From NCBI GenBank assembly GCA_903921725.1, contig CAIXRA010000037.1:33322-97321 (forward strand): DNA of 64,000 nucleotides. Direction: 5' to 3'. The translations under genes were made by a program, and so were the position numbers. Of this stretch, positions 17,545 to 24,672 are shown one piece after another. This DNA comes from an uncultured Lentisphaerota bacterium. Its GTDB lineage: Bacteria > Verrucomicrobiota > Lentisphaeria > Oligosphaerales > CAITYL01. The notes under the pieces are model-generated. The model made no database searches, was not told the origin of the DNA, and saw nothing but the letters and a program-made list of their open reading frames with translations. How positions within the stretch are numbered: the first letter of the stretch is position 1; the number at the start of each line of letters is the position of its first letter.

Positions 17545-17854
17545 GTTTCGTCCCCCTGCCGTTTTCGCGCTATGGAAACGTTCCCCGTCTTGCCGGGTAT
17601 GGTGCTGTCAATGACGCAACGGTTACATCGGCGCCGCCGGAATTTATTCTCGCGCAGAGGCGCCGGGACGCGGGGGGGGGGGGGCGTGACCGAAAAATCA
17701 CACAACCCGTCACAAAATTGGGCGGGGTGAAGGCGGGCGTACCCGGTGGCAGCATCATCCGCCTGCGCCATGTTCGCCATATCCTCGGTCACGGCATGGC
17801 ACTACTGGCCACGGTGTCGATTGGGTCCAGATGCCGCCCGGGCACGCCGTGCGG
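17545..17854. other. Upstream region of the nine-gene cluster, with a G13 tract
   Basis: This 310-base gap separates the urea-transporter/M23 gene from the first DUF1566 gene and should hold the cluster promoter (minus strand). It contains a run of 13 G at 17672-17684, about 130 bases from the DUF1566 start. I see no gene and no convincing -35/-10 pair. Confidence 0.5.
17672..17684. repeat. Homopolymeric G13 tract
   Basis: Thirteen consecutive G on the plus strand (C13 in the direction of the downstream cluster), between CGGGACGC and CGTGACC. Tracts of this length are prone to slippage and can alter promoter spacing, but assembly error is also possible. Confidence 0.9.
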
Positions 17855-19936
17855 TCACGCAGGCGGGCTCGCTGAATCATGCTTAATCCGCCTGAATTCC
17901 AAACCGGCGACGGCCACCGAGGCGAACCCCTTGCGCGTGTCCAGCTCCACAAGCCCCGTGACGCGCGGGTGCAGGAGACCGGCCGCCACGACCGACTCAA
18001 TCCGGCCTTCATCCGTGAACCGCAGCCGGACCTTCACGGTGCCCAGTCCCGGCCAGAATGCGCTGCAGAACTCGGCCAGCACGGCGACGGGCGCCGGCGC
18101 GACGAGGCCGATGGGGAGATGATCCTGCCACGCCAGCCCCGGCCGGCACGCCAGGGGCATGCGCGGAAGTGCCAGGAAGAGGCGGTTCAGCCAGCGGTCA
18201 TGCCCCTCGACGCGGTAGCAGTAGAACGTCCCCTCATGTTTGCCGAAATAGAGCCGTCCGCGGCGGGACTGGAAGAAGAGCGTCCCGTCCACCGCCATGC
18301 ACACCTTGAGCGCCAGTTCACTGACGGCGCGGCCGCCGCGCAGGATTTCATAGCGGAACTCCTCGTCCAGCACAAAGCTGATGATGGCGTCCAAACGCTT
18401 GTCTGTGTAGAACGGTTCGACGGTGTCCTTGACGACGGGCAGTTCGTTGGCGTGGTATTCGCCGCCGTTGACATAGGCGACGAAGCTGAACGGGAGCGTT
18501 GCGGCCCCCACCGCCGGGCCCGCCTGCGCCTGCACGTGGATGTGCGGCTGCGGCGAAAATCCGCTGTTGCCGCAGAGTCCGAGAACGGCGCCGCGTTCGA
18601 CCCATTCGCCGACCTTGACTTGAACGGATTTCTCCGCGAAGTGCGAGAGTTCGACGCAGAAGCCGCGCGGATCCTGAATGACGACCAGGTTGCCCCACTT
18701 GTTCGCCTCGTCGGTCGTTCCGGGCGGGCTGTCGGGGAGGCTGTCGACGATCTGGACGACATGGCCGCGGACCGGCGAGAGGACGGGCTTGCGGTAGCAG
18801 TGGTAGTCGTGGAGGCAGGCGCCGTCGCCCGTGTGGGTCTTGCCGTCCTCGCCGGTGATGACGAAGTCGTAGGCGTGGCGCCACTGCCCTTGGTGCGTCC
18901 ACGGGCCATCGAATCCCTGCCACACGGTCCAGCGGCCGGAGAACGGCAGGAACAGCATCCGCTCTTGGCCGGGATAGCGGCGGCGGTTGGCCAGATGGTT
19001 GGCCAGGCGCTCTTCCGGGGTGTGTCCCGGAGCGGCGGAGGTGAGCGGCCGCCGCGCATAGGCCAGCATGCCGAGCATGGCGAGGGTGACGAGGTTGAAC
19101 GGCAGCACGAACGCGGGGACGCCCAGCGCCGGCAGCACATGCAGCGAGGCGTCCAGCGTCACGGCGGTGAACACGGAGGCCAGCGCGGCAAGCAGGAAGC
19201 TGACGGGCGACGGCAGGAGGAAGACGCCGCCGACGGCCATCGCGGCGAAGAGGAAGTTGCAGTTCGCGGGGTCCGCAAACGCCGCGTCGGCCGAACCGCC
19301 GAGAACGGCGCGGGTGAGCGTACCGGCAAAGTAGCCGAGGGTCGCCAGAAGGAAAAGGATGCGCGAGTGCGCGAGCAGCACCAGCGCCAGCGCCACGCCG
19401 AGCGGCACCAGCGGCAGGAACAGGATGGCGCCGAACGACCGGCAGTAGCCGGCCAGCCAGAACGGAAGCCCGAAATCGCCCGCCAGCCACTCCGGCGTCT
19501 GGCGCACGGCCTCGTGGAGTCCGAAGTAGCCGTAGGACGCGGCGTAGGCCAGCCCCGCCACGATCACGAACGGCACGCTGAGCACGGGCAGCCGCAGATG
19601 CGACCAGAGCGGCCCGGCCAGCGCCGTGGTAACGGCAAAGGTGGCGGCTCCGGCGGCCAGCACGAGGAGGAGCCCCGGCAGGGACGGGGCGAGCAGGTGC
19701 CCCAGCGCCAGCCCGACCAGCAGCGGATTGTAGCTGTAGGCGCCCGACTCCAGGAACAGCCACTGCATGCGCAGCAGGACGGCCAGGCCGTAGGCGGCGA
19801 GCAGGCACAGCGCTCCGGCGGCCGCCATCGGCGGATCGGCCAGTGCCGCCACCAGCAGAAGGGCGCCGAGGACGGCGCTGGGGACGAAGAAGATCTCCCC
19901 GCAGCCGCGAAGGATGGGCAGGAGGCGTCCCGTCAT
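17855..19936 (-). CDS. Urea-transporter-like membrane domain fused to an M23 peptidase domain
   Basis: This 693-residue protein has a multi-helix membrane domain (about 1-305) resembling the urea transporter family, with YSYNPLLVGLALGHLLAP and FLFAAMAVGGVFLLPSPVS. A soluble region follows with an M23 (LytM-like) endopeptidase domain (about 330-500). M23 landmarks are WRHAYDF, LSPVRGHVV, LSHFAEKSVQVKVGEWV and the closing GFSPQPHIHVQ with the HxH zinc motif. A further beta-rich region of about 190 residues has no recognised domain. M23 enzymes usually cut peptidoglycan cross-bridges or glycine-rich peptides. It overlaps the PLP decarboxylase stop by 4 bases. A channel plus peptidase in one chain suggests release and export or import of a small amide product; that is inference. 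Confidence 0.85.
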   Translation of the reverse strand: MTGRLLPILRGCGEIFFVPSAVLGALLLVAALADPPMAAAGALCLLAAYGLAVLLRMQWLFLESGAYSYNPLLVGLALGHLLAPSLPGLLLVLAAGAATFAVTTALAGPLWSHLRLPVLSVPFVIVAGLAYAASYGYFGLHEAVRQTPEWLAGDFGLPFWLAGYCRSFGAILFLPLVPLGVALALVLLAHSRILFLLATLGYFAGTLTRAVLGGSADAAFADPANCNFLFAAMAVGGVFLLPSPVSFLLAALASVFTAVTLDASLHVLPALGVPAFVLPFNLVTLAMLGMLAYARRPLTSAAPGHTPEERLANHLANRRRYPGQERMLFLPFSGRWTVWQGFDGPWTHQGQWRHAYDFVITGEDGKTHTGDGACLHDYHCYRKPVLSPVRGHVVQIVDSLPDSPPGTTDEANKWGNLVVIQDPRGFCVELSHFAEKSVQVKVGEWVERGAVLGLCGNSGFSPQPHIHVQAQAGPAVGAATLPFSFVAYVNGGEYHANELPVVKDTVEPFYTDKRLDAIISFVLDEEFRYEILRGGRAVSELALKVCMAVDGTLFFQSRRGRLYFGKHEGTFYCYRVEGHDRWLNRLFLALPRMPLACRPGLAWQDHLPIGLVAPAPVAVLAEFCSAFWPGLGTVKVRLRFTDEGRIESVVAAGLLHPRVTGLVELDTRKGFASVAVAGLEFRRIKHDSASPPA

Positions 19937-21297
19937 GCGCCGCGCCCTTCCGCTTTCAGGCGGGCGGGCAGCTTCTCCCGCCGCGTCATGTCCGTCAGGT
20001 CCTCGGCCTCGCGGATGAGGTCCACGGTGCCGTCCATGGCGACGAGCACGGAGGCGGGGCGGTACTCGATGAACTGCATGGACTGGGTATGGTTGTAGGC
20101 GCCGACGGGGGAGATGACCAGCCGGGTGCCGCGCAGCAGCGGCGGCAGCAGGATCCCCTCGTCGATGACATCAATGTTCATGCATAGCGGGCCATAGATG
20201 ACGCTGGGTTCGTTGACGCCGCCGACCTCACGGTCCAGCTCGATGTTGAACTTGTACCAGAAGGCGGTGAACAGCAGGTTCACGCCGGCGTCCGCCACAT
20301 AGGCGCGGGTGCCGTCGGGCAGGCGCTTCGTCGCGGTCACCGTGGAAATCAGCCAGCCGGCCTCGTCGACCAGCGCGCGGCCCGACTCCAGGATGAGTTT
20401 CGGGACATCGCCGGGGCGCAGGGCCGAAGAGAGGGCGCGGCCGACCTCCTCCGCGTACTCGTCGATGGACGGCAGGGAAACCTCCGGCGAGAGGTAGCTG
20501 CCCTTGAGGCGGCTGTGTGACGGGAAACCGCCGCCGATGTCGAGATATTCGATGGAGAAAGCGAACGACTTCTCCACTTCGTAGGCGAACTCCACCATCT
20601 TCTTGACCTGGCGCCCGTAGGCGGCGGCCTCCATGATGTAGGTGCCGATGTGGCAGTGCAGCCCCTTGAGCACGAGCCGGCCGCCGTTCTTCATGCGCTT
20701 GACGGCCTCCAGCGCCTGGCCGCTCTCCAGGTTGAAACCGAAGCGGGACCACTGCGGCTGGATGCCGGAATCGAGGTTCAGGCGGATGCCGACGTGGACG
20801 TGGCGCCGGAGCTTCTTGGCGATCGCCTCCAGATCGTACAGCTCGTCGAGGTTGTCGATGTTGATCATGGCCCCCTCGTGCGCCGCCTTCTCCAGCGCGG
20901 CGGGGGACTTGTGCGGGCCGTTGAAGATGATGCGGTTGCCGGGGACGCCCTGGGCCCGCGCCTTCTCGTACTCCATCGCCGACACCACCTCCGCCAGTGA
21001 GCCTTCTTGGTGCATGACGGCGCAGACGGCGGCCAGGTAGTTGGTCTTGTAGGACCAGCCGAACGCCACGTTGGGGTAGCGCGTGGAGAACGCCCCGTAC
21101 ATCCGGCGGTAGCGCTGGCGCAGCGTCCGCTCCGAGTAGACGTAAAGCGGGGAGCCGTGCTTAGAAACCAGCTCCTCCACCGGCACGCCGTCAATCTCGC
21201 TGCGCACCTTCCGGGAATAGGCCGGACTGCGCCCGTACTTGTTCATCAGCCCCGTGACGAGCTTGTTGATTACCGGCTTCTCATAGGGACGTTTCAT
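19933..21297 (-). CDS. Fold-type III PLP decarboxylase (diaminopimelate/ornithine decarboxylase-like)
   Basis: The 454-residue enzyme belongs to the alanine-racemase-fold decarboxylases. The PLP lysine lies in FGWSYKTNYLAAV, followed by HCHIGTY, LDIGGGFPSHSR, ESGRALVDEAGW, YGPLCMNIDVI and VGAYNHTQSMQF. This is the expected order of cofactor and substrate motifs for DapDC-like enzymes. The usual EPGR reads ESGR, and GP.C.S.D reads GPLCMNID, so the substrate may not be diaminopimelate. It overlaps the ATP-grasp gene upstream and the transporter-peptidase gene downstream by 4 bases each, so the three are probably translationally coupled. Likely role: decarboxylating an amino acid or amino-acyl conjugate for the adjacent ligase. 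Housekeeping LysA is an alternative, less likely in this context. Confidence 0.85.
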   Translation of the reverse strand: MKRPYEKPVINKLVTGLMNKYGRSPAYSRKVRSEIDGVPVEELVSKHGSPLYVYSERTLRQRYRRMYGAFSTRYPNVAFGWSYKTNYLAAVCAVMHQEGSLAEVVSAMEYEKARAQGVPGNRIIFNGPHKSPAALEKAAHEGAMINIDNLDELYDLEAIAKKLRRHVHVGIRLNLDSGIQPQWSRFGFNLESGQALEAVKRMKNGGRLVLKGLHCHIGTYIMEAAAYGRQVKKMVEFAYEVEKSFAFSIEYLDIGGGFPSHSRLKGSYLSPEVSLPSIDEYAEEVGRALSSALRPGDVPKLILESGRALVDEAGWLISTVTATKRLPDGTRAYVADAGVNLLFTAFWYKFNIELDREVGGVNEPSVIYGPLCMNIDVIDEGILLPPLLRGTRLVISPVGAYNHTQSMQFIEYRPASVLVAMDGTVDLIREAEDLTDMTRREKLPARLKAEGRGA

Positions 21298-22334
21298 GGG
21301 GCTTCCCCGCGGGTTATGGCTTTCTGGAAAAGGGACATGTCGGTCACCAGTTCATAGGTGTAGCGCACGAACAGCTTGCCGGCCTCGTATTCCATCTCCT
21401 CCGGCACCGGCAGCCCGAAGCAGCGGCGGATCAGGCGCGACGGCAGGTTGATGCCGACGCCGGTGGCGAAGTACGACCACGCCGGGAAGCGCGGGTTGAT
21501 CTCGATCATGTACACGCGGTCGCCGCTGACGATGCATTCCAGCTCGAACGGGCCGCGCCACTTGAACTTGCCGATGAATTCTTCCGTCGCCCGGAGCATC
21601 GGCCCGTGCTTGACGGTCACGCCCGTCCAGATTTTGCCGAGGGCGGTGACGGATAATTTTTTAATGCCGACCTGCCCCAGGGAGTTCCCCTCGCCGTCGC
21701 CCAGCCCCACCACGTTCATCTCGTCGCCGGACACCACCTGCTGCACGATGACCGGGTAGCCCCACTCCGCCACCAGGTCATGGTAGTGCGAGATCGCCTC
21801 CTGCGTGGTGTGGCAGCGGTAGGCCTTGTAGAAGCTGCCCTTGACCATCACCGGCAGCCCGATGGCCTCGACCGCCTGGAGAAACTCGTCCATCCCGCTC
21901 ACCACCTTCGTGCGCGGCAGCGAAATGCCGATGCGGTCAGAAATCTCGATGAGCCGGTCCTTGCCCCGCAGCTTGAACTGCTCCATGTCCGGAAGGAAGG
22001 TGCGGATGCCATGGGCGGCCAGGTCGGCCGCATACTTGATATAGAGCGGCAGCTCGGCGTCGAGGTTGGGGATGACAATGTCCAGGCCGTGCGACTTCTT
22101 GATGTACAGCAGCCGTTCGAGGAACGCCTCGCCGCTGCCCGACGGATAGGGCATGATGAACGACTTGTCCACGACCCAGTCCATGAAGATGCCCGGTTCC
22201 ATGGCGTCGTAGGCCAGGCCGACAATCTCCGCGTTCAGGCCGCTGTCTTCCTTCAGGCTGCGGGCCACGCCGACGCCGGGGCCGGGGTTGTCCACCGCAT
22301 TGATGCCCGAAATGCCGATGAAAAGCTTGTCCAC
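21294..22334 (-). CDS. ATP-grasp ligase
   Basis: The 346-residue protein has the ATP-grasp architecture: an N-terminal pre-ATP-grasp domain (about 1-115), a linker, and nucleotide-binding lobes. Visible features are LPVMVKGSFYKAYRC (ATP-contacting Lys), VIVQQVVSGDEMNVVGLGD, GPFELECIVSGDRVYMIEINPRFPAW with the Mg-binding E...N, and a C-terminal helix. It resembles the carbamoyl-phosphate-synthase and peptide-ligase type enzymes that form amide bonds via acyl-phosphates. No substrate can be read from sequence. It is coupled to the decarboxylase by a 4-base overlap, and a PqqD-like protein is encoded upstream, which supports action on a peptide or amino-acid substrate. Confidence 0.88.
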   Translation of the reverse strand: MDKLFIGISGINAVDNPGPGVGVARSLKEDSGLNAEIVGLAYDAMEPGIFMDWVVDKSFIMPYPSGSGEAFLERLLYIKKSHGLDIVIPNLDAELPLYIKYAADLAAHGIRTFLPDMEQFKLRGKDRLIEISDRIGISLPRTKVVSGMDEFLQAVEAIGLPVMVKGSFYKAYRCHTTQEAISHYHDLVAEWGYPVIVQQVVSGDEMNVVGLGDGEGNSLGQVGIKKLSVTALGKIWTGVTVKHGPMLRATEEFIGKFKWRGPFELECIVSGDRVYMIEINPRFPAWSYFATGVGINLPSRLIRRCFGLPVPEEMEYEAGKLFVRYTYELVTDMSLFQKAITRGEAP

Positions 22335-22393
22335 GGTGAGGATTCCATTTTTGAATGATTAATGCATTTGCACATTATTTTGCGTGGCAACTC

Positions 22394-22431
22394 TTTGGAG
22401 TGCGGCAATAAGTGCATCCGTTTGCCGCTTT
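22394..22431 (+). repeat. 38-bp hairpin repeat, left copy
   Basis: The unit begins TTTGGAGTGCGGCAATAAGT and ends CCGTTTGCCGCTTT. Internally GCGGCAA and TTGCCGC can pair to form a 7-bp stem around a 13-base loop. An identical copy lies 102 bases away in reverse orientation. The organisation is that of a REP/REPIN-like palindromic element. Confidence 0.85.
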
Positions 22432-22533
22432 CCAACTAAGGCGGAGCCACTATGGCAATACCTTATAGATTGCCGCCACAACTAAGTCAACAAAACCTAA
22501 AACACCAGAACACCAGCGCTCCGCACGAATGAA

Positions 22534-22571
22534 AAAGCGGCAAACGGATGCACTTATTGCCGCACTCCAAA
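22534..22571 (-). repeat. 38-bp hairpin repeat, right copy (inverted)
   Basis: This is the exact reverse complement of 22394-22431 across all 38 bases, with the same internal GCGGCAA/TTGCCGC stem. Together the two copies could form a 38-bp stem with a 102-base loop. Perfect identity suggests recent insertion or active maintenance. Confidence 0.85.
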
Positions 22572-22651
22572 TTTGCAGGCGCTTCGCTTTCTCTTGGCGT
22601 CTTTGCGAACTTCTGTGATTTTTTTGGATTCCGGCTCTGCCGGGTTGGGCT

Positions 22652-22894
22652 TCACCCCGTCACCAGCCCGAAGCTTTTCAGGACGCTCACGAAGTCCGCC
22701 ACGTCGCGCTGTGCCTCCTCGCGCGTCACCTCATACGCCTCCGCCAGCCGCCGGGCGGTCTCCCCATCGTCGGCGCCGGCGCGGAACGCATTGAGGATGT
22801 ACAGGCCGGTCTCGCTGGTCTGGAAGCTGTCGCCGGTCAGCGGGTTGAAGATGAACCCCTCTTCGTTGATGGCCAGGTGGGAAAGTTTTTGCAT
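22652..22894 (-). CDS. PqqD-like small protein (RiPP-recognition-element type)
   Basis: The 80-residue product reads MQKLSHLAINEEGFIFNPLT, then SFQTSETGLYILNAFRAG, and ends with helices rich in Glu/Arg and FVSVLKSFGLV. This is the size and pattern of PqqD-family proteins: a small beta-hairpin with 'G.....TG....N..G..I', then a three-helix winged domain with a terminal LV..L...GL. PqqD-type domains bind leader peptides and present them to modifying enzymes. It lies 51 bases after the TPR gene and upstream of the ATP-grasp/decarboxylase set, separated from them by the hairpin repeats. No obvious precursor peptide is annotated nearby. Confidence 0.78.
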   Translation of the reverse strand: MQKLSHLAINEEGFIFNPLTGDSFQTSETGLYILNAFRAGADDGETARRLAEAYEVTREEAQRDVADFVSVLKSFGLVTG

Positions 22895-22945
22895 GGGGGG
22901 CTCCCGGGTAATTGTCGATGATTGACGGTGCCGTTTCTGATTCCG

Positions 22946-23665
22946 TTACCGGCGACCCTTGCCGCCGCCACCCCCACCACCACCCCCACCACCGCCGCCG
23001 CCGCGCGGACCCGCCGCGGGCACGTCCGCCACCACGACCATTTTAAGCCCTTCCAGGGCCCGCGCGTTTCCCGGACTAAGCAACAGCACCTTCTGGAAGC
23101 AGGCATCGCCCCCCTTGGCGTCCCCGGCCTTCTTGAGAGAAAAACCCAGCCCCAGCAGCATTTCCGTGTCGGTTGGGTAGAGTGTCGTCATCTTGCGGTA
23201 GATTATGGTGGCCTTCCGGAAGTCGCGCGCCAAGTACGTCAACCAGGCCATCCGGGAATTGGCGGTGTAGTTGTCGGAATCGCGCGCCAGCACCGACTGC
23301 CCCGTCCGCAGCGCGTCCTCGTTCTTCCCCAGCGCGGTCTGGGCCGCCATCAACCCCAGCAGCGGCTCGACGGCCGATGACGCAAGCTGGGACGCCTTCT
23401 TGTAGCGGGTGATGCTGGCCTCATACTGCTTGTTGCAGTACTGGAGCCAGCCAAGGCGATACTGGACGATGTACTCGGCGTTCGCCGCCGTCCCGAGTTT
23501 TTCCAGCGGCTCGATCGCCTTGACGTAGTCCTTTCCCTGTTCGGCGTCATAGGACTCCTGCAGGGCCGTGCCCAGCACGGCGGAGGAAAGCTCCGCGCGA
23601 ACGGGAGCGGCAAAAACGGCCAGCAGTGCCGCGTGGACAAGAAGGAACACGGTAGTTTTTTTCAC
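22946..23665 (-). CDS. Exported TPR protein with C-terminal polyglycine tail
   Basis: The 239-residue protein starts at a GTG preceded by AAGGAGAG and has a signal peptide (TVFLLVHAALLAVFAAPVRA). About five tetratricopeptide-like helix pairs follow (DYVKAIEPLEKLG, QYEASITRYKKASQLA, RDFRKATIIYRKMT, GGDACFQKVLLLSPGNARALEGL). The end is GPR, 14 glycines, then KGRR. The glycines are encoded by mixed GGC/GGT/GGG codons rather than one codon. TPR proteins mediate protein contacts; the tail may be a flexible linker, a simple-sequence expansion or a substrate of the adjacent ligase/M23 genes. It is the first gene of this minus-strand set. Confidence 0.8.
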   Translation of the reverse strand: MKKTTVFLLVHAALLAVFAAPVRAELSSAVLGTALQESYDAEQGKDYVKAIEPLEKLGTAANAEYIVQYRLGWLQYCNKQYEASITRYKKASQLASSAVEPLLGLMAAQTALGKNEDALRTGQSVLARDSDNYTANSRMAWLTYLARDFRKATIIYRKMTTLYPTDTEMLLGLGFSLKKAGDAKGGDACFQKVLLLSPGNARALEGLKMVVVADVPAAGPRGGGGGGGGGGGGGGKGRR

Positions 23666-24318
23666 GAGAAATCTCTCCTTGTTTTTCTTGATCCGGAACC
23701 GTCAAGACTCACCATGTGAGTGGAGCCTTCGGCAAAAAGGTTACAACGGCACCGGCACCTGCCGCTCCCATGCTTCCGCCTACTTTTGCATCCCGCAAAC
23801 CTCGATGAACATATACCACACCGGCACCAACTCCCAACCGGCAACCGTGAAACGCCCCCACACGCTTGCGTTTGGCTGCTTGTTGCCAGTGTCGGTGCCC
23901 TCTGTGCCGCCAGCAGTAAAGCAGGGGGTGTGCCAATCCATAAAACCTGCGGACTCCTGCATTGCGCCTGCGCGCCTTGACATGAAACGCCGGGAATCCA
24001 ATCGCATGCGCTCAAGATGGTTGCAGCTGTTGATTATGCCGGGCTGTGCTGGTTGTCGGAGCAACTCCATCCGTTTGATCGCGGGTGTGCCCGGCGTGCA
24101 GAATTTGCACAAGACGGGTGATGTGTGAAGAAAATACACAGCCCGAATCGCGTCCATGCCGCCTGTTCCGCCGCTGCGTCCTCTTCCTCTGCGCGGCCCG
24201 CAGGATTTGCCGCTGCGGCCTCCGCAATTTTTCATCCTGCCGGCGGCACCCGGCGGGTGAGGCGCACGGCACCGATTCGGGGCGGGCTTCCGGCATTACC
24301 CCTCGACGTGCGGGCGGG
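23666..24318. other. Long intergenic stretch, no gene recognised
   Basis: About 650 bases separate the TPR gene from the ftsB-like gene. The track lists ORFs on both strands (for example 23568..24128 +) but none has a ribosome site, signal peptide or recognisable domain. It should contain the promoter of the TPR-PqqD-ATP-grasp set. I looked for a short precursor-peptide gene here and could not support one. Confidence 0.5.
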
Positions 24319-24633
24319 TCAGCGGCCGCGTGACGGACTGACGGTGGGGCCGAGGCTGCCGGTGGCGTCGAAGTGATAGATCGTCTCGCCCTCGCGGCAC
24401 CAGCCGAACTTCTCGCGGGCGACGCGCTCGATGGCGCGGCGGTCCTTGCGCAGATCCTCGATCTCCTTGCGGAGCTGCATGACTTCCTGCTGCCGTTCGG
24501 CAAGCGTTTTTTCGGTGGCGGACAGGTCGCCGCGGAGATTGCGGTAGGTGCAGTAGTGCGGGTACAGGACAAGCCCGCCGACAAGCAGCACCGTCACCAG
24601 GCAGAAAAACATGAAGATGTTCAAGAGTTTCAT
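24319..24633 (-). CDS. FtsB/DivIC-like septum formation initiator
   Basis: The 104-residue protein has one N-terminal membrane helix (IFMFFCLVTVLLVGGLVLY), then a coiled coil (LRGDLSATEKTLAERQQEVM...LRKEIEDLRKDR), then the conserved segment AIERVAREKFGWCREGETIYHF. That last block matches the ending typical of FtsB/DivIC proteins, which bridge FtsL and FtsQ in the divisome. A short Ser/Pro-rich tail follows. It lies 39 bases downstream of the htrA gene on the same strand, suggesting cotranscription. Confidence 0.88.
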   Translation of the reverse strand: MKLLNIFMFFCLVTVLLVGGLVLYPHYCTYRNLRGDLSATEKTLAERQQEVMQLRKEIEDLRKDRRAIERVAREKFGWCREGETIYHFDATGSLGPTVSPSRGR

Positions 24634-24672
24634 GGCGTGTCTGGAGGGGTTTCCGCCGGGCTGTTTTTCCGG

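Larger units (their letters stand above)
22335..22651. other. Intergenic region carrying a pair of inverted hairpin repeats
   Basis: This 317-base gap splits the ATP-grasp gene from the PqqD-like gene. It contains two copies of a 38-base repeat in opposite orientation, then sequence resembling 'CTTGGCGTCTTTGCG' low-complexity intergenic DNA. No gene is seen. It is clearly richer in A+T than the flanking genes. Confidence 0.6.

Noticed and set aside
17879-20098. 739-residue plus-strand ORF
   Set aside because: Antisense of the urea-transporter-M23 gene; the sequence is Arg/Gln/Glu/Gly-biased in the way GC-rich shadows are.
23666-24318. RiPP precursor gene upstream of the TPR/PqqD-like genes
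   Set aside because: Short ORFs exist but none has a ribosome site plus leader/core pattern that I can defend.
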